DNA from: Pseudomonas congelans | Lineage (GTDB): Bacteria > Pseudomonadota > Gammaproteobacteria > Pseudomonadales > Pseudomonadaceae | Length of the DNA: 64,000 bases | Reading direction: 5' to 3' | Assembly: GCF_900103225.1 (NCBI RefSeq) | Contig: NZ_FNJH01000003.1 | Coordinates: 572,904 to 636,903, forward strand | In this document: piece after piece, positions 63,284-64,000 of the stretch | Position numbering within the stretch: the first letter of the stretch is position 1 | Layout: each line of letters begins with the position of its first letter | The notes under the pieces: generated by a model | What the model saw: only the letters and a program-made list of their open reading frames with translations | Database searches by the model: none | Told to the model about the DNA's origin: nothing | Made by a program: the position numbers and the translations under genes

Positions 63284-64000
63284 TTACCGGCGGACACCCC
63301 CTTGTGCGGCGATGCAAGGCGAGACGAACAGATGACCCCGATAGGCACCGGCCAGCGTCCGTACCGACACGACCGACCACATCAGCGCCAGCAGCGCGAC
63401 GAGCCACGTGCCAAACACATCAAACAAGCCCAGATGCAGGGTAGCGCCGAGCTTGAGCGTCGCCAGCGCATACACTCCGAGCGGGAAGGTGAACGCCCAC
63501 CAGCCCAGATTGAAGCCGATGCCCTGTTTCACGTAGCGCACCGTAATCAGCACGGCCAGCGCCATCCACCACAGACCCAGCCCCCAGAACAGCGTACCGA
63601 CCAGCACACCGATGCCTGCTGCCACCGTGCCGATGGATGCGAGGCCGTGGGCGGCGAAGATGGCCGGGGCGTCGCTGCCCATCACCAGCATGCCCAGTGC
63701 GCCCGTACCGATGGGACCGAGTGCCAGCCAGCTGGATGCCGCCATGCTTTCATGGGGCAGTTTGTGCAACGCCAGGCGCAACAGCAGAATCACCAGAATG
63801 CTCAACGCCACGGGCACCGAATAGGCCCACAGTACGTAGCTGGTGATCAGCACCGTGAACTGCGAGTCAGCGGCCGCAAGATGCGTCGTCAACGATCCCC
63901 CGCAGGCTGCGGCGACTTCTGCTGCCACCACCGGTAACAGCCAGACAGCGGTCATCTTCTCGATGCTGTGTTCCTGACGGGTGAACATCATGAAAGGAAT
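63284..64000 (-). CDS. TDT-family (TehA/SLAC1-like) transporter, 5' end outside the window
   Basis: C-terminal 238 or so residues of a tellurite-resistance/dicarboxylate transporter family membrane protein. The reading frame stays open to base 64000, and family members usually have 320-380 residues, so the start is beyond the edge; the internal ATG at 63991 is not the true start. The segment EKMTAVWLLPVVAAEVAAACGG is typical, followed by about seven hydrophobic helices. Transport of sulfite, malate or tellurite-related anions is known in the family; the substrate here is open. Confidence 0.85.
   Translation of the reverse strand: MPFMMFTRQEHSIEKMTAVWLLPVVAAEVAAACGGSLTTHLAAADSQFTVLITSYVLWAYSVPVALSILVILLLRLALHKLPHESMAASSWLALGPIGTGALGMLVMGSDAPAIFAAHGLASIGTVAAGIGVLVGTLFWGLGLWWMALAVLITVRYVKQGIGFNLGWWAFTFPLGVYALATLKLGATLHLGLFDVFGTWLVALLALMWSVVSVRTLAGAYRGHLFVSPCIAAQGGVRR

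Overview
The window looks like a chromosomal stretch from a Pseudomonas syringae-group bacterium. Coding is dense and GC-rich. Gene content and order are pseudomonad: a KatB-AnkB pair, a DUF1652 protein, an RsmE-like CsrA, a four-gene EfeUOBM iron system, an HmgR-hmgA-fahA cluster and RarD- and PACE-type exporters. I see no tRNA, rRNA, transposase, prophage, CRISPR array or type III effector promoter, so this reads as core genome rather than an island. The species call is inference from gene content.

Layout. 1-270: dispersed repeats. 0.3-4.6 kb: ferrous iron operon efeU-efeO-efeB-efeM behind a Fur box. 4.8-7.8 kb: alkylation repair (alkA, an ada with a damaged zinc site) and ampC. 8-15 kb: SulP transporter, ZapE-like ATPase, RarD-like and MFS exporters, PhzF-like protein, and a LysR/PACE-efflux pair around a perfect palindrome. 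15.4-27 kb: DUF6434 protein, hybrid histidine kinase, periplasmic KatB with AnkB, GNAT, two chemoreceptors, a CAP protein with a duplicated domain, a TetR regulator. 27-33 kb: DUF3237 protein, TonB siderophore receptor, acetyltransferases, alpha/beta hydrolase, DUF1652. 33-36 kb: AT-rich leader region, orphan FAD oxidoreductase, csrA. 36-39.4 kb: gluconate uptake, kinase and repressor, with three copies of one operator. 39.7-45 kb: beta-propeller protein and the glycolate oxidase operon glcDEFG. 45-55 kb: tyrosine/homogentisate catabolism (maiA, hpd, hmgR, hmgA, fahA) split by two c-di-GMP enzymes. 55-64 kb: TetR/metallo-hydrolase pair, CynX-like MFS, LysR, a 49-residue protein, DJ-1 family protein, DUF4432 epimerase-like protein, repeats, EthD protein and a TDT-family transporter cut by the window edge.

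How the genes work together. Iron (Fur boxes at efeU, the TonB receptor and possibly the katB region), oxidative and alkylation stress, and carbon catabolism dominate. The clearest regulatory inference is that a 17-bp palindrome upstream of hmgA recurs at 15 of 17 positions upstream of maiA, 7 kb away. This places the separated isomerase gene in the probable HmgR regulon.

The points most worth a second look are the degenerate Ada metal site, the shared HmgR-like operator, the CAP-domain duplication, inverted copies of a ~104-bp repeat at both ends of the window, a 12-G tract, and an AT-rich region beside the orphan FAD protein that carries palindromes and a run of tiny ORFs with strong ribosome-binding sites. 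I found no clear multi-gene system that I would call new.
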